64,000 nt of DNA from Begonia masoniana (GCA_022432975.1 CM039510.1:30244412-30308411); one strand, 5' to 3'; positions 46,271 through 58,014 are shown, counted from the first letter of the stretch. The notes: generated by a model from the sequence alone, not told the origin. Numbers and translations are program-made.

Positions 46271-49200
46271 TCACCTTTCCCATGTGGCTTCCTCGACATT
46301 ATGATTTCGCCACAAAACTTTCACCAATGGGACCACACGGTTGCGCAACACTTTGAGCGAGGTATCCAGTATCTGTATGGGCCTTTCTTCATATGTTAGC
46401 GTCGGCATGATATCAAAGTTCACATGTTCCACGATCTGGGTTGGATCTCGTACACATTTTGTCAGCATCGAAACATGGAAGACATTGTGAACTCCATCCA
46501 TTGACGCTGGCAACTGTAGTCTGTAAGCCATGTTCCCAATCCTCTTCAAAATGGGAAAAGGCCCAATAAACCTTGGGCTTAGCTTCCCTTTCTTGCCACA
46601 CCTCATCACGCCTTTGAAAGGTGACACCTTTAAAAACACTTCATCACCTTCGACAAACTCCAAGTCCCTTCTTCTATGGTCCGCATAACTCTTTTGTCGA
46701 TCCCGAGCAGTCTTTATTCGTTGTTTGATAGCAGCTATCACTTCGGACATCTGCTGTAATATCTTAGGACCAATAAGCTTGGTTTCTCCGACCTCATCCC
46801 AACACAATGGGGATCTACACTTTCTGCCGTAAAGGGCCTAATAAGGAGCCATGCCAATCGTAGCTTGATAGCTATTGTTGTAAGCAAACTCCACGAGTGG
46901 CAGATATCTGCTCCAAGGAGCATGAAATTCCAGCACGCACGACCTTAGCATATCCTCCAGTATTTGGATTGTTCTCTCAGATTGTCCGTCAGTCTGTGGA
47001 TGAAATGCCGTGTTGAAATTCAACATCGTACCCAAAGAGTTCTGCAAACTTTTCCAAAACCTGGAAGTGAATCTAGGATCCCGGTCCGAAACAATTGACA
47101 CCGGAATACCATGCAGCTTGACAATCTCACTAATATATAGCTCAGCATACTGATCCATGGAGAACGTCGTCTTCACAGGTAGAAAATGGGCCGACTTCGT
47201 CAATCTGTCCACTATGACCCATATACTATTGTGGCCTTTAGCTGTTCTTGGAAGGCCAACAACAAAGTCCATTGTGATATTCTCCCACTTCCATTCGGGA
47301 ATCGGAAGAGGCTGAAGCGTTCCACTTGGTCGTTGATGTTCAGCTTTGACTTGTTGACATATCATACAAGACTCCACATACTTGGCCACTTCATTCTTCA
47401 TATTCGGCCACCAGAAGTGAAGTTTCAAGTCTTGATACATCTTCGTGCTACCGGGATGTACAGAGAAAGAAGATGAGTGGGCTTCCGACAAGATGTGCTT
47501 TCGTAGCTCCTCGTCTTTCGGAACATACCATTTGTTTTTGAACTTCAGAATTCCATCTCCCGAATAACTGAAATCGGAAGAAGCCATTGGTACTTTGCTC
47601 ACCATATCAGCTATCTCCTTTGAATTGGTCTTCTGGGCTTCCTTAATTCGGTCCAGGACGGAGGGCCGTAGCGTTAAGTCTGCTAGTATGGCCAATAGCC
47701 CAGAAACTATCTCCATATCGAACTTCTGTATCTCCGTCCTCAAAGGCATTGATACGGCCGACATAGCTGGTTGTACAATAGCTGGCATCCTGCTCAGTGC
47801 ATCAGCTACCACATTAGCTTTACCAGGATGGTATTTGATCTCAACATCGTAGTCCTTTACAAATTCTAACCACCGCCTCTGTCTCATATTCAACTCCTTC
47901 TGAGTAAAGAGGTACTTCAAACTCTTGTGGTCAGAAAACACCTCACATGACTGTCCATATAGGTGGTGTCTCCATACCTTCAGCGCAAATACAACTGCCG
48001 CTAACTCGAGGTCATGAGTAGGGTAGTTTTCTTCATGGCTCTTCAATTGTCTGGACGCGTATGCTACCACTTTCCCTTCTTGCATCAATACGCATCCCAA
48101 GCCAATTTTTGACGCATCACAATATACGCTGAACTTGCCGTCTTCAACTGGAAATACTAACAAAGGAGCAGTGGTTAATTTCTGCTTAAGTGTCTGAAAG
48201 CTCACCTCACATGCTTCAGACCATCTGAATTTGATTTCTTTCCTTGTCAAGCTGGTCATGGGTTTTGTTATTACAGAAAATCCCTTGATGAATTTCCTGT
48301 AATAACCAGCTAGTCCGATAAAGCTCCGTACCTCGCTTGCATTCCTTGGCCTTGGCCAGTCTCTTACAGCCTCAATCTTGGCCGGGTCCACAGATACTTC
48401 TTCAGCCGACACCACGTGGCCAAGGAAATTAATTTTGTTCAGCCAGAATTCACACTTTGATAGCTTGGCATATAGTTAATGCTGCCTCAGAGTCGATAGC
48501 ACAATTGCCAAGTGCTCTTCATGCTCGGCCTCACTCCTGGAATAAATTAGGATATCGTCGATGAAAACGATTACAAATTTATCCAAGACATCTTGGAATA
48601 TCCTGTTCATCAGGTCCATAAATGCTGCCGGAGCATTAGTTAATCCGAACGACATCACCAAGAACTCGTAGTGTCCGTATCGAGTCCTGAAGGCGGTCTT
48701 TGGAATATCTTCAGCTCTGACCTTCAACTGGTAATAGCCGGAGCGTAAGTCAATCTTAGAAAATACCCGAGCCCCTTGTAGCTGATCAAACAAGTCGTCG
48801 ATTCTTGGCAACGGGTACTTATTCTTGATAGTCAACTTGTTCAGCTCAGGGTAGTCAATACATATCCGTAGGGACCCATCCTTCTTCTTAACAAATAAGA
48901 TGGGAGCACCCCATGGAGAGAAACTAGGGCGCACAAAACCCTTGTCCACTAACTCTTTCAGCTGAGCCTTCAATTCCTTCAATTCAATTGGTGCCATACG
49001 GTACGGATTTTTTGATACTGGTTCCGCACCAGGATATACATCAATTTCAAACTCGATTTCACGATCAAGTGGCAACCCCGGTAAGTCGTCTAAGAAAACC
49101 TCTGAGAAGTCCCGGACTACCGGAATGTTTTGAAGTTCCATCTCATTTTGCCTTTGAACATCCACAACGTGGGCAAGAAATCCGATGCATCCTGACTTCA

Positions 49201-50665
49201 TCAGCCGTTGAGCTTTCAAGGTAGATATAACAGGTATACCACGTTTCTGTGGTATCGCCTGGTAGGAGAACTCTACTCCATTCGGGCATTTAAACGACAC
49301 TAGCCCGGACCTACAGTTGATGGTGGCATAATGTCTAAACAGCCAGTCCATCCCCAGAATAACATCGTAACCTTTCATCCCGATGACGATGAGATTGACA
49401 TATAATTTCTGGTCTCCTACTGACACTATATCACCCCTTACAACCTGCTCGGAGTGCATAAACTCTCCGGACGGTAGCATAATGCTATAGGGCTGATCTG
49501 ACGACGTACTACAAAACCTCTGTTTAACTACGAAGTCCATGGCCACAAACGAATGTGTGGCCCCCGTGTCCCACAAGGTATAGGCAGGTGTATCACATAT
49601 TATAATCGTACCGGTAATTGCTGTGTGCAGATCAGCATCATCAACATCCTCCATCATTGCAAAGACTCTTGGCGCGGCTTGACCTGTTCTGGTGTCGGGC
49701 ATCGGACAGTCTCGAATTTGATGGCCTACTTTGCCACATCGGAAACAAGCTCCAGTAACAAGCCTGCATTCGCCCTGGTGGCTTATGTGGCACCGTGGAC
49801 ATGTAGTGAGCTGAGGAGCTCCCATCGGTCTCTTTCCTTTATCTTGGTAAGTGGGGGTCTCATTGGGCCTTTTAATACCCCTATTTTGTTGCTGTTGTTG
49901 AGGTTGAAGATTCTGGATCCTTTGCTGTTGCTGTTGAGGAGGATTCCTAATAATTCCTCTTGGTGGTTCTCTCTGTCTCTGGGACTTTATTTGTAAGGCC
50001 TCCAGCTGATAAGCCTTGGCCACCACTTTCACATATGGTGCCTCATCAAAACCTCCAGTTGTGATTCCTCGCAGAAAGTCCATTTTTAAACCTTGAATAA
50101 ATTGGTGTACCTTGTTCTCATCAGTGGCCACCATGTGCGTTGCATATCGGGATAACGACTCAAAATTCTGAACATACTCGGCCACCGATCCATACTATCG
50201 CAGCCGAGAGAATTCAAGTAACTTATCCTTCCTCACTCCTCTGTCAAAGTACTTCTCGTAGAAGATTTTCGTGAATCCTTCCCAACTTAATGCCATTGTA
50301 GTTGACTGTACCGTGTCCCACCAAAATCCAGCACATTCGGTGAGATAAAATGTGGCACAAATAACTTTCTTGTTGTCTTCTACTTCTGCATAATTGAACA
50401 TCTTCTCCATTGTTCGAATCCAGGTTTCAGCACGGGTCGGATCTATAGACAGTCCATCAAATGAGGGTGGCTGAAGTCGCCGGAATCTGTCTCCACTGTT
50501 GTCTCGCGGTACATTATCACGATTGTTATTTCCATGGTTATTGTTCCTGTCATCTTCTCTGGCCATCATGCGTTCAACCATGCGGGACTGTACACCCACT
50601 AGTTCAGTTAGTCGGTCAATGGCACGAGAGCCTTCACTTGACTCTTCTTGATGTCCTCTCACCAT
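46271..50665 (-). pseudogene. gypsy-2 gag-pol polyprotein, one frame with three stops
   Basis: A single minus-strand frame of about 1465 codons from ATG 50665. Gag, CX2CX4HX4C knuckle, protease [12 protein letters not shown] (about 49560), reverse transcriptase ([54 protein letters not shown]), RNase H ([35 protein letters not shown]), integrase ([52 protein letters not shown]) and a chromodomain-like end (VLWRNHNVEEATWE). Only three nonsense codons interrupt it: TAG at about 50195 after SRLR, TAA at about 48476 after LRQH, TAG at about 46838 after GMAPY. No frameshift was seen, so this copy is much younger than gypsy-1. Confidence 0.9.
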
Positions 50666-50811
50666 TTCTAATAAACCCTATAAACAGAATAACCTAATTT
50701 AATAAACAGAACTTTTACAGAAATTTCTAAATACTTACAGTTGGTGGGGCGATCTCACGTGGCGGGTTGCGCAATCAGACATTTCACAGAATCGGTTTTA
50801 AAACCTTGTCT

Positions 50812-50822
50812 CTCTGATACCA
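50812..50822 (-). other. gypsy-2 primer-binding site (full copy)
   Basis: Minus strand TGGTATCAGAG with a four-base GTTG spacer from the LTR, identical to the other copy. Confidence 0.85.
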
Positions 50823-50826
50823 CAAC

Positions 50827-53579
50827 TGTGACAGCCCAAAACCGAACCCGATCGGAGTCCGGGATCGGAGCCATCACTCCGGGACAGTGGACGAAAAAAA
50901 ACGGTGACTAATTCTTTTTTTGAACATAAACAGAACAGACAGTGTTACTGGAACAACTTATGAAAGCCAACTGAACTTTTAAAACTTTAACGGAAAACAG
51001 AACCGAATGAAAGAAAACATGCACTGTCATCGCAAACCCTAAAACGTAACTTTACAGAGAGGGAGAAACTACAGTGAGTAACAGAAAACATTTACAGGGA
51101 GAGAGGGAGAGTTCTCGGGTGACAAGGTGAAACAGGAAGCAGTTGAATCTAAAGGGGCAGAGTAAATGACAAAGTCAAAAGGGGTGAAGCAGAAAACAGA
51201 AATGAACTTAATTTGAAAGAATTCAGGCTGGCGGAAGACTTAGTATAAAAGAGCTTCGGTGGATTAAATAAAACAACAGTGTACAGTGATAATCGGAAGG
51301 AGGAGAGTAAAACTGGGCAGAAAGATAAAAACTATCAGTGGATGTGAACTAAAAACAAGAATTGAGTTCACCGGTAGGAACAGACAGTAAACGAAATCGG
51401 TAGAAGGAGATGACATCAGCCGGAAGATGGATGACGTCACCGGTGGATGCAGGCAGTGAGCGAAATCGGTATAAGGAGATGACGTCAGCCGGAAGATGGA
51501 TGATGTCACCGGTGGATGCAGGCAGTGAACGAAATCGGTAGAAGGAGATGACGTCAGCCGGAAGATGGATGACGTCACCGGTGGATGCAGGCAGTGAACG
51601 AAATCGGTAGAAGGAGATGACGTCAACCGGAAGATGGATGACGTCACCGGTGGATGCAGGCAGTGAACGAAATCGGATGAGTGATGACGTCATCGGAAGA
51701 TGTGATGACGTCATCAGAAGATGTGATGACGTCATCGGCAGATATTGGCAGCAGACAGGATCGGCAGGAGGAAAAAACCTATAACAGAACTACTGTTTGG
51801 CGGTGGATGAGAATAAGGCAAAACATGTACAGTATCTATCGGCAGGTGAAGTTTTGACATAGTTATTGAAGGCAAAACTTACAACTTTTGACAGAGAAAA
51901 CATATAGACATAGAGCTTAAAAAAAACAGAAGACATAGAAGTTTCAGATCACCAAAACCCGAATCAGAACAAGATTATGAAACATGCCTCACAAATGACA
52001 GATTCAAGAAAACAAACTGCATGGATAGCTCTAGAATTCGAGGCTATCCATGCACAACCTGAAAGGAAGAATCCCAGCAGTTCCAGAATGATTTCAACAC
52101 ATTGAAAAACATAAATACAACTGTCAAATACAGAGGTTTTAGAATACACCAACAAAACCTATACATAAATCAGGTTTCTAGCAAAAGAGTTTTGAAACAA
52201 AACACCAGAGTTCGGCAAAAACCTACAGACATAAACCTTACTTAAAAACTGAAACCTCAGACCAGAAACATGTCTGACTGCAGCAACCAACCCCCTTTGA
52301 GCTCGGTCCACCAATTACATCAGTTCATCATCTTGAGGCACAAGGTCCTTATTTGTAGATTCAGTACCTACATCAGAGAGTTCACCTATGAGTCTAAAAC
52401 TCAGTAAGACATAATCGGTATGCAGTGATGCAAAATGCTATGCATGCAGTTTTTCAGAATACGGTGACAATACAGAGCATTTAGTTACAGTGGCAGTAGA
52501 ATTAAGTGGGGCTTATAGGGGAACTGGCAAACAGTTGGGGAGAGGGAGGGTGCACTATCAGGAACATTCAGGGATACGGTACAGTAAACAGTTCTGTGGC
52601 CAGTCCCCGTCCCACACTTAACCTGGTACATTTCAGTGAGATTTTATCTTATTAGTTTCAAACCGTGTATAGAAATCAGTTTTGCATGGATTTTCAGTAA
52701 AACGTGTATGCATGACATTCTCAGTGCCTGAATCTATAACAGCAGACATCAGAAATAACAGGGCATATTGTGAGATAGAAAACAGACAACTCAGAACGTG
52801 AACTGAGCAGACAACACAGAACACAAACTGAACAGAAGCTATAACATTTCTACCCAAAACTACCCGACAGAACAGGAACCCTAGGACCTCTGTGATGTAG
52901 GGCCTTAAGGGCCAACCTACAGTTATGAACTTACCTGTTTGCTGTGGTGTCAAATGCTCGAATATCCCTGGAACGCTGGGACCTGTAGCATGCATGAAGG
53001 GGTATTAAACAGCTGCAAATGTTAACTAGTAAGTTGGTAGAATCTGCTCCAAACTCATCCAAACCCTTAGGAAACAAACTGGTGTGTTTTCATCCAAAAA
53101 CAGAGAGTTTTCACCAAATACCGAAACCCTAAACTTTGGTAAAAACTCACATTAAACTCATCCAAACTTGTTAGCATTAACGGATGCTTACCTTAGCGGA
53201 GAAACAGAAAGGAACAGATGAGATCGAAGTAACTTCGATGGCTGTTCGTCGATTGAGAGAGAGAATGCAGAGGTGAGAAAGAGAGAGAGAGAGAGCAGGG
53301 AAGTGAAGTGAAGAGGGTTTCACGTAGGAGGAAGAGCTTAGCTTCTTCAACAAGTTGCCACTTGGCGATCCTCCATTAGCTTTCTCCCACCAACCTTAAT
53401 TAGTTCTCTATTTTACCCTTCCATAGGTTTTTAACTAAATTGACTTGTTTTGGTTAGTTGGTCATTAGTTTGGTCCTCTCTTAAACATTCCATCATTTCA
53501 ACCAAAATATACATTGTATTTAAATAATTTAAATACAATACGGGGAAACAATTACGTGGCAAAAATGCCGGGTGTTATA
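50827..53579 (-). repeat. gypsy-2 right LTR (5' LTR)
   Basis: Starts TGTGACAGCCC, ends GCCGGGTGTTATA (final CA changed to TA); 2753 bp. It is 1.2 kb shorter than the middle LTR, almost entirely through array length (4 versus 20 units). ACTTA at 53580-53584 follows, the target-site duplication seen around the solo LTR. Confidence 0.9.
51387..51682. repeat. 69-bp tandem array, 4 units
   Basis: Period starts at 51387 and ends at 51663, exactly four units, with more substitutions between units (GTAAACG, GTGAGCG, GATGACATCA, GATGATGTCA) than in the long arrays. This may be closest to the ancestral LTR. TGACGTCA sites keep the 21-bp spacing where intact. Confidence 0.95.
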
Positions 53580-53587
53580 ACTTACAT

Positions 53588-55808
53588 TCACCAATTTCTA
53601 TCTCGACCTCGCGTCGCAGATTCTTGCGTCCCCTCAAATTCATTAAAACCCATAAACGTGTCTGCTGCAGCAGCGTCAGAAGTGGATCCCCGGTGAGGAC
53701 AAGTACGAATGTTATGCCCTTGCTGCCGACATATGCCACACGTCATCTTCGAGTTCTTCTTACTAACTTTCGAACTCGATGGTTCGTCAACATCCCGCAC
53801 TCTTGTCTTTTTCGGCCTACCAAGTTGGCGATATCTTGTTGGCGGCATGAGTGCCGTCATAGCCGACCACATCTGTGGGCCGTTCATGGGTTGAATAAAA
53901 TGTGAATACATCTGCATATAAGTCACCCGGTGATAGTAGGGATGCACGTACCTTTCCAGTTCTACTCTCATTTTATTAATGCAGGGAATGGAGTGGACAC
54001 AAGGAATTCATGTCAACTCCCATCTAGTGCACTCACACACACCCATATTCATGTCGACCTTGTATTGTTCGTTACCGTTGCTGACCTCAAATCGTGCATC
54101 TCCTGGTAACTGAGCACTCCAGTTTCGAGCTGAAATTTGTAGATCCTTAAGCTTTTTCTTTAACCGGGGACATAGAATGTCTGTTGATTGAGCCATCTTC
54201 TCAAACTTTTTGACAATGCGAGCCATCAAATCCTTTCGTATTGTCTCGAACATGATGATAATCGATTTGTCTCTGGCAGGCAATAGAACTGCATTGTATG
54301 ACTCCGACAAATTATTCAAGCCTACATCGCACTTAGAGATCGAAGAGAATGCATAACTAGCCCAATGTCTAGGATATTCCCTTCGAAGCCATGTGTGGGC
54401 TTCCGAGTTTAACTGACATATTTTTCTCATTTCTATTTCGAAATGATGCTGGGTGGGGGTCCTTGCCGCTTTCCACATCGCCTCTCTGTACTTTTTGTCT
54501 CGAAAGAGACTTTTGAAATTTAGATACATATGTCGTAGGCAGAATCGGTATTCGGCGTTAGGAAATTAGGTCTCAACAGCATTCCGCAACCCTTGATATT
54601 TGAAATAAAAACCGAGTCAAAATTAGCAACAATATAATTATCTAACAATTGAAAATGAATTATACCTTTTGACGATCCGAAATAATTGTCCAGTTCTCGC
54701 CCGATCCCATATTCAGGTCTTGCTTCAAAATTCCCAAAAACCACGTCCATGTCTCCTCGGTTTCTTTTTCAACGTTGGCAACGGCAACTGGATATATTTC
54801 ATCGTTGCCATCAATACTGACGGATGTGAGTAATTGGCCGGGACACAAGCCCTTTAGATGGCAACCATCCAAACAGATGACAGGGCGTCCGTGCTGCAGC
54901 AGACCTTCCTTGGAAGCACACATGCACATATATACTCTTTGACATATCATTAAAGTACTTCCTGCATCGTAAGTATGTACTGCTAATGTGCTGCCCGGAT
55001 TTAGATGGCAACCATCCAAACAGATGACAGGGCGTCCGTGCTGCAGCAGACCTTCCTTGGAAGCACACATGCACATATATACTCTTTGACATATCATTAA
55101 AGTACTTCCTGCATCGTAAGTATGTACTGCTAATGTGCTGCCCGGATTTGATCTATATATTTCTGATGCGTAAGACCAGACTAGTTTGTACTCTTCATCG
55201 CCATGGTCTTCGTTTAGTGTTCAGGCTATGCTCCTTGCTCTTTTGGCAATATCATGCGTAATATTGACAGTGAGATCTTTCCTGACTATCTCGATGATGG
55301 AAGGGATAGCCCACATAGGTTGACTTCTAAATCTATCAAGATAATGAGTTGCAAGATTTTTTGCTCTAGCATTTCGATTCTCAACTACCCTCGCACAGTT
55401 GTGAGAATTGACCAAAGTCTTTATTTGATAGGTCTCATCGTCTTTAATCTTTGATGCATGCAGTCGCCAAGGACATCCGTCTGCGCATCTAGCTGTCACT
55501 CGCTTAGTGTCACTTTGGACAAATGTGATGTCAAAACCCTATTTCAAAGAATATAGTTATATTTCTTTTTTAATTTCTTTTATATAACTATATGTTCTTC
55601 CCAAACTAAAATCCTTTGAGTTTTCTTCACATACCGGTAAGCTTTTCACCTCACCTACGTCCGATCCAATCGGTGTTCGCAGCTCCTTGTCTAGAGTTAC
55701 AGATGTCGAATACGCCTCAATTTCTTCATTATTAGTATGCGAATTCCAATCCATATCAACATCAAAATTTCTTTGGTCATTTAAATCAGTAAATTTTCTT
55801 GGATCCAT
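53588..55808 (-). pseudogene. MuDR-family transposase, copy 2 (broken)
   Basis: Same domains and order as copy 1: N-terminus at 55808, zinc-finger-like domain (55499-55221), DDE domain (55097-54660) with LDGCHLKG and IISDRQK, FCLRHMYLNF region running open from 54529 to 54008, SWIM region, and CX2CX4HX4C knuckle near 53720. It shares the TGA after RARSIA (about 55221), the TAA after the presumed intron and the TGA in the SWIM motif (about 54008) with copy 1, so these predate the duplication. Unique to this copy is a 147-bp in-frame tandem duplication around the first catalytic Asp. It joins the complete right TIR and is the original arm of the MULE. Confidence 0.85.
54854..55147. repeat. 147-bp in-frame tandem duplication in transposase copy 2
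   Basis: TTAGATGGCAACCATCC occurs at 54854 and 55001, 147 bp (49 codons) apart. The duplicate repeats MICQRVYMCMC...VICLDGCHL. Copy 1 has a single copy at about 39432. Confidence 0.9.
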
Positions 55809-56117
55809 TGTCTACAAAAAAAAAAAAAAATATAGTTCAATTTGAATTTCAGCATTTCAAATAACAACATTTCAACACCTACCACAAACAACAACATTTC
55901 AACAATTCAACAAATATAAATTTCAAATAAAAACATTTCAACATCAACCACAAACAAATTATGGATTGTCCTATGATTTTTAACAGACAACTCTAACTTT
56001 GTGTTCCATCTGCTTGGAAAACAAGTTTTTGTTTATGAAATGTACAATATTTGGCAATTACATTACTTACCAACTCATACACTTGCCATTAATCCCTCAA
56101 ACAGAGCAGATCAATAA

Positions 56118-56860
56118 ATTGAAACATTAAACAATTCGAAATAGGGATCTCATTTCAATCGTTGCATGAGGACAAGAGGCAGAGGCGAGCAAGAAAAAAA
56201 AATAAAAAAGAGGCTGAAAACAAAGGAAAGACAACATGTAATGCAGAGTGAATGCATCAATCGAAAATCATCATATAATGCAGAGTGAATGCATCAATCG
56301 AAATGCATATTTCTATGCAGGATTTAACTTACTCCAGCAGAAATCCAAGGTGGAGAGTTTTCTGAAATAGCACAGCAAATATTCACTTGTTTGTGCGTCG
56401 GAGAATGATGTCGGCGGGTACCCGCGTGAAGGTTAAGGAATCGGTAAGCCTAGCCCAAGAGGTCGGCGTGGTGGTGGTTGGAGTTGGGGGTGAGCTCCGG
56501 CGGCGAGGAGGGTTAAAAAATTAGGGATCTGCAGAGGGTTAAAAATTAAAAATAAAAATCATGAGGGTGGCACTGTTGCTTACAGCGGGTACCCGCCTCA
56601 ATGATGCGGGTACCCGTGTCGCGCGGGGGGTCAACCGGGTGCCCGCGTGCCTCCCGCATAACGCTGGGGGTCGGCGGGTACCCGCGTGACCCCCCGCGTG
56701 CGGCAGGTACCCGCATTATTTGAGGCGGGTACCCGCTGCACGCTCTTCACCCTCTGCGAGGGGTGAGCGGTCCCCCACAGAGCTTTATTTTACCTTTCGA
56801 AACTTGAGGTTTTTCTTTGTCATTTTTTCATACTTCATGTTTTTTTTTTGCACTTAATCC
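56118..56860 (-). repeat. MULE right terminal inverted repeat
   Basis: Inverse of the left TIR (see the landmarks there). Ends GCACTTAATCC at 56860, directly followed by the TAATTAAATA duplication. It presumably carries the promoter for the leftward transposase. Confidence 0.85.
56584..56735. repeat. Subterminal palindrome cluster, right TIR
   Basis: Six GCGGGTACCCGC-type palindromes, some with one or two changes, in about 150 bp. The same cluster and spacing logic occurs in the left TIR, and one further copy lies at about 56413. Confidence 0.8.
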
Positions 56861-56870
56861 TAATTAAATA

Positions 56871-58014
56871 TTGACTTTGGATTTTGAAAAGTTGAAAGTG
56901 GGTATTGGAATCTGTGTTGAAAGTGGGTAAGGGTAGGTCATTGTAATACGTGGTGAGGAGATTAAAGTATTGGTGTGAAGAAAAGTTTCAACCTTCCACG
57001 TGAACGTGATCTTGCTTAATTAAACTAATTAATCATGTTTTATTCTGATTAAATTATGGAAATTTTTTAATTTTGTTACGAACGAAGGGTAAATTATTAA
57101 GTACAAAAGACAAAAAGGGACATAAAAGTCATTTTCATATATAAAGATAAAACAAAAAACAAATAAGACAAAAATTAAAAGATAAGTATCTTGAGTCAGC
57201 AAAATGAAAGAGATTTGTCTCATTTATGTTAGCGGTGGTGTGTGTTGTGCTTGAGAAAAAGTTTGGAACCAAGAAGAAACTCACGAAATCGTACAAACCA
57301 TCGAGTGTGGACAAAAATTCTCACCACGAAACGTTTTCCTAGGAGCGAGAGGAACTTGTGGTTGTAAAAATCTCAAGGTTAAATCGAGATTTCGGATAAG
57401 TTTCTCCATACTCCCTCAATTTACTAACGTATGCGAAATACCAATCGAAACCGCTATAACTCTTGAAATAAATTGCATTTAAACATGTTCTAATAATGGA
57501 TTATCATGTCAAAATATTTGAAATGGTTTAAAATTGATGTATGGTCAGTATTTTGATGAAATCTGATTTCAAAGTCCTAGTATCCCTGATTTTGAAAAAC
57601 TCTTTGCCATAATGCCTCAGTAATAAAATTCACGCCACAACATTATCCATTTTATAAAATTATTGCATGTATTTTAGTAAATTTGAGATTTTTGAGTTAT
57701 TCTTTCGATACAACGTGACTAGATGATGCATAGGCACTTTGCATGCTTAGTTATGTACATTTGGATATCACATGTGATGGTTAGACATTGATATATGTAT
57801 CATGAGATTTAACCAAAGAGAATAAAATGATATCTCATGTGTACTGATATTACATTGATTAAGTGGGTGTCCGTTTGACTTGTTATTATACATTCATACA
57901 TTCATGATTGCATGATAAGCGGAAGGATGACAATGTACATTTTGATATCATATATAAATGTGATGGTTGAACATTGATACATGTATCATGAGATTTAATC
58001 AAAGATAATAAAAT
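56871..58014. other. Intergenic DNA with a diverged direct repeat
   Basis: No gene recognised. About 57767-57829 and 57933-58013 share TACATTTxGATATCA, TGTGATGGTT, ACATTGATA, TGTATCATGAGATTTAA and AATAAAAT; the second copy ends exactly where the copia-C LTR begins. Confidence 0.6.

Larger units (their letters stand above)
40994..53579 (-). mobile_element. gypsy-2 chromovirus complex: partial internal, LTR, full internal, LTR
   Basis: On the + strand: gag/PBS part of a first internal region (40994-42237), LTR (42238-46191), complete internal region (46192-50826), LTR (50827-53579), then ACTTA and MULE. On the left, instead of a target-site duplication, there is a second PBS-gag segment fused to the truncated MULE arm. 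The two gag copies are nearly identical. The arrangement needs at least one duplication plus LTR-LTR recombination. Lineage: chromovirus with long LTRs, like gypsy-1. Confidence 0.85.
28162..56860. mobile_element. Composite Mutator-like element (MULE), 28.7 kb, with 10-bp TSD
   Basis: The left end begins GGATTAAGTGCAAAAAA at 28162. The right end finishes GCACTTAATCC at 56860, its exact inverse over the first bases, and the inverted similarity continues for several hundred bp. A perfect 10-bp direct repeat TAATTAAATA flanks it (28152-28161 and 56861-56870); MULEs make 8-11-bp duplications. Inside are a MuDR-family transposase on the minus strand reading from the right end, an intact + strand ORF reading from the left end, captured gene fragments, a Cassandra array and gypsy-2 sequences with their own TSDs. 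Removing the nested retroelements and the duplicated arm would leave a MULE of roughly 9-10 kb. Confidence 0.85.

Noticed and set aside
37211..52995. A 120-codon frame (MHATGPSVPGIFEHL) repeated at 37211, 45246 and 52633
   Set aside because: It lies in the three gypsy-2 LTRs and is conserved only because these are recent copies; no domain or signal peptide recognised.
42238..53579. Reading gypsy-2 as a simple full-length insertion with its own TSD
   Set aside because: The right flank has ACTTA, but the left flank is another PBS-gag segment, so the element is part of a rearranged block.
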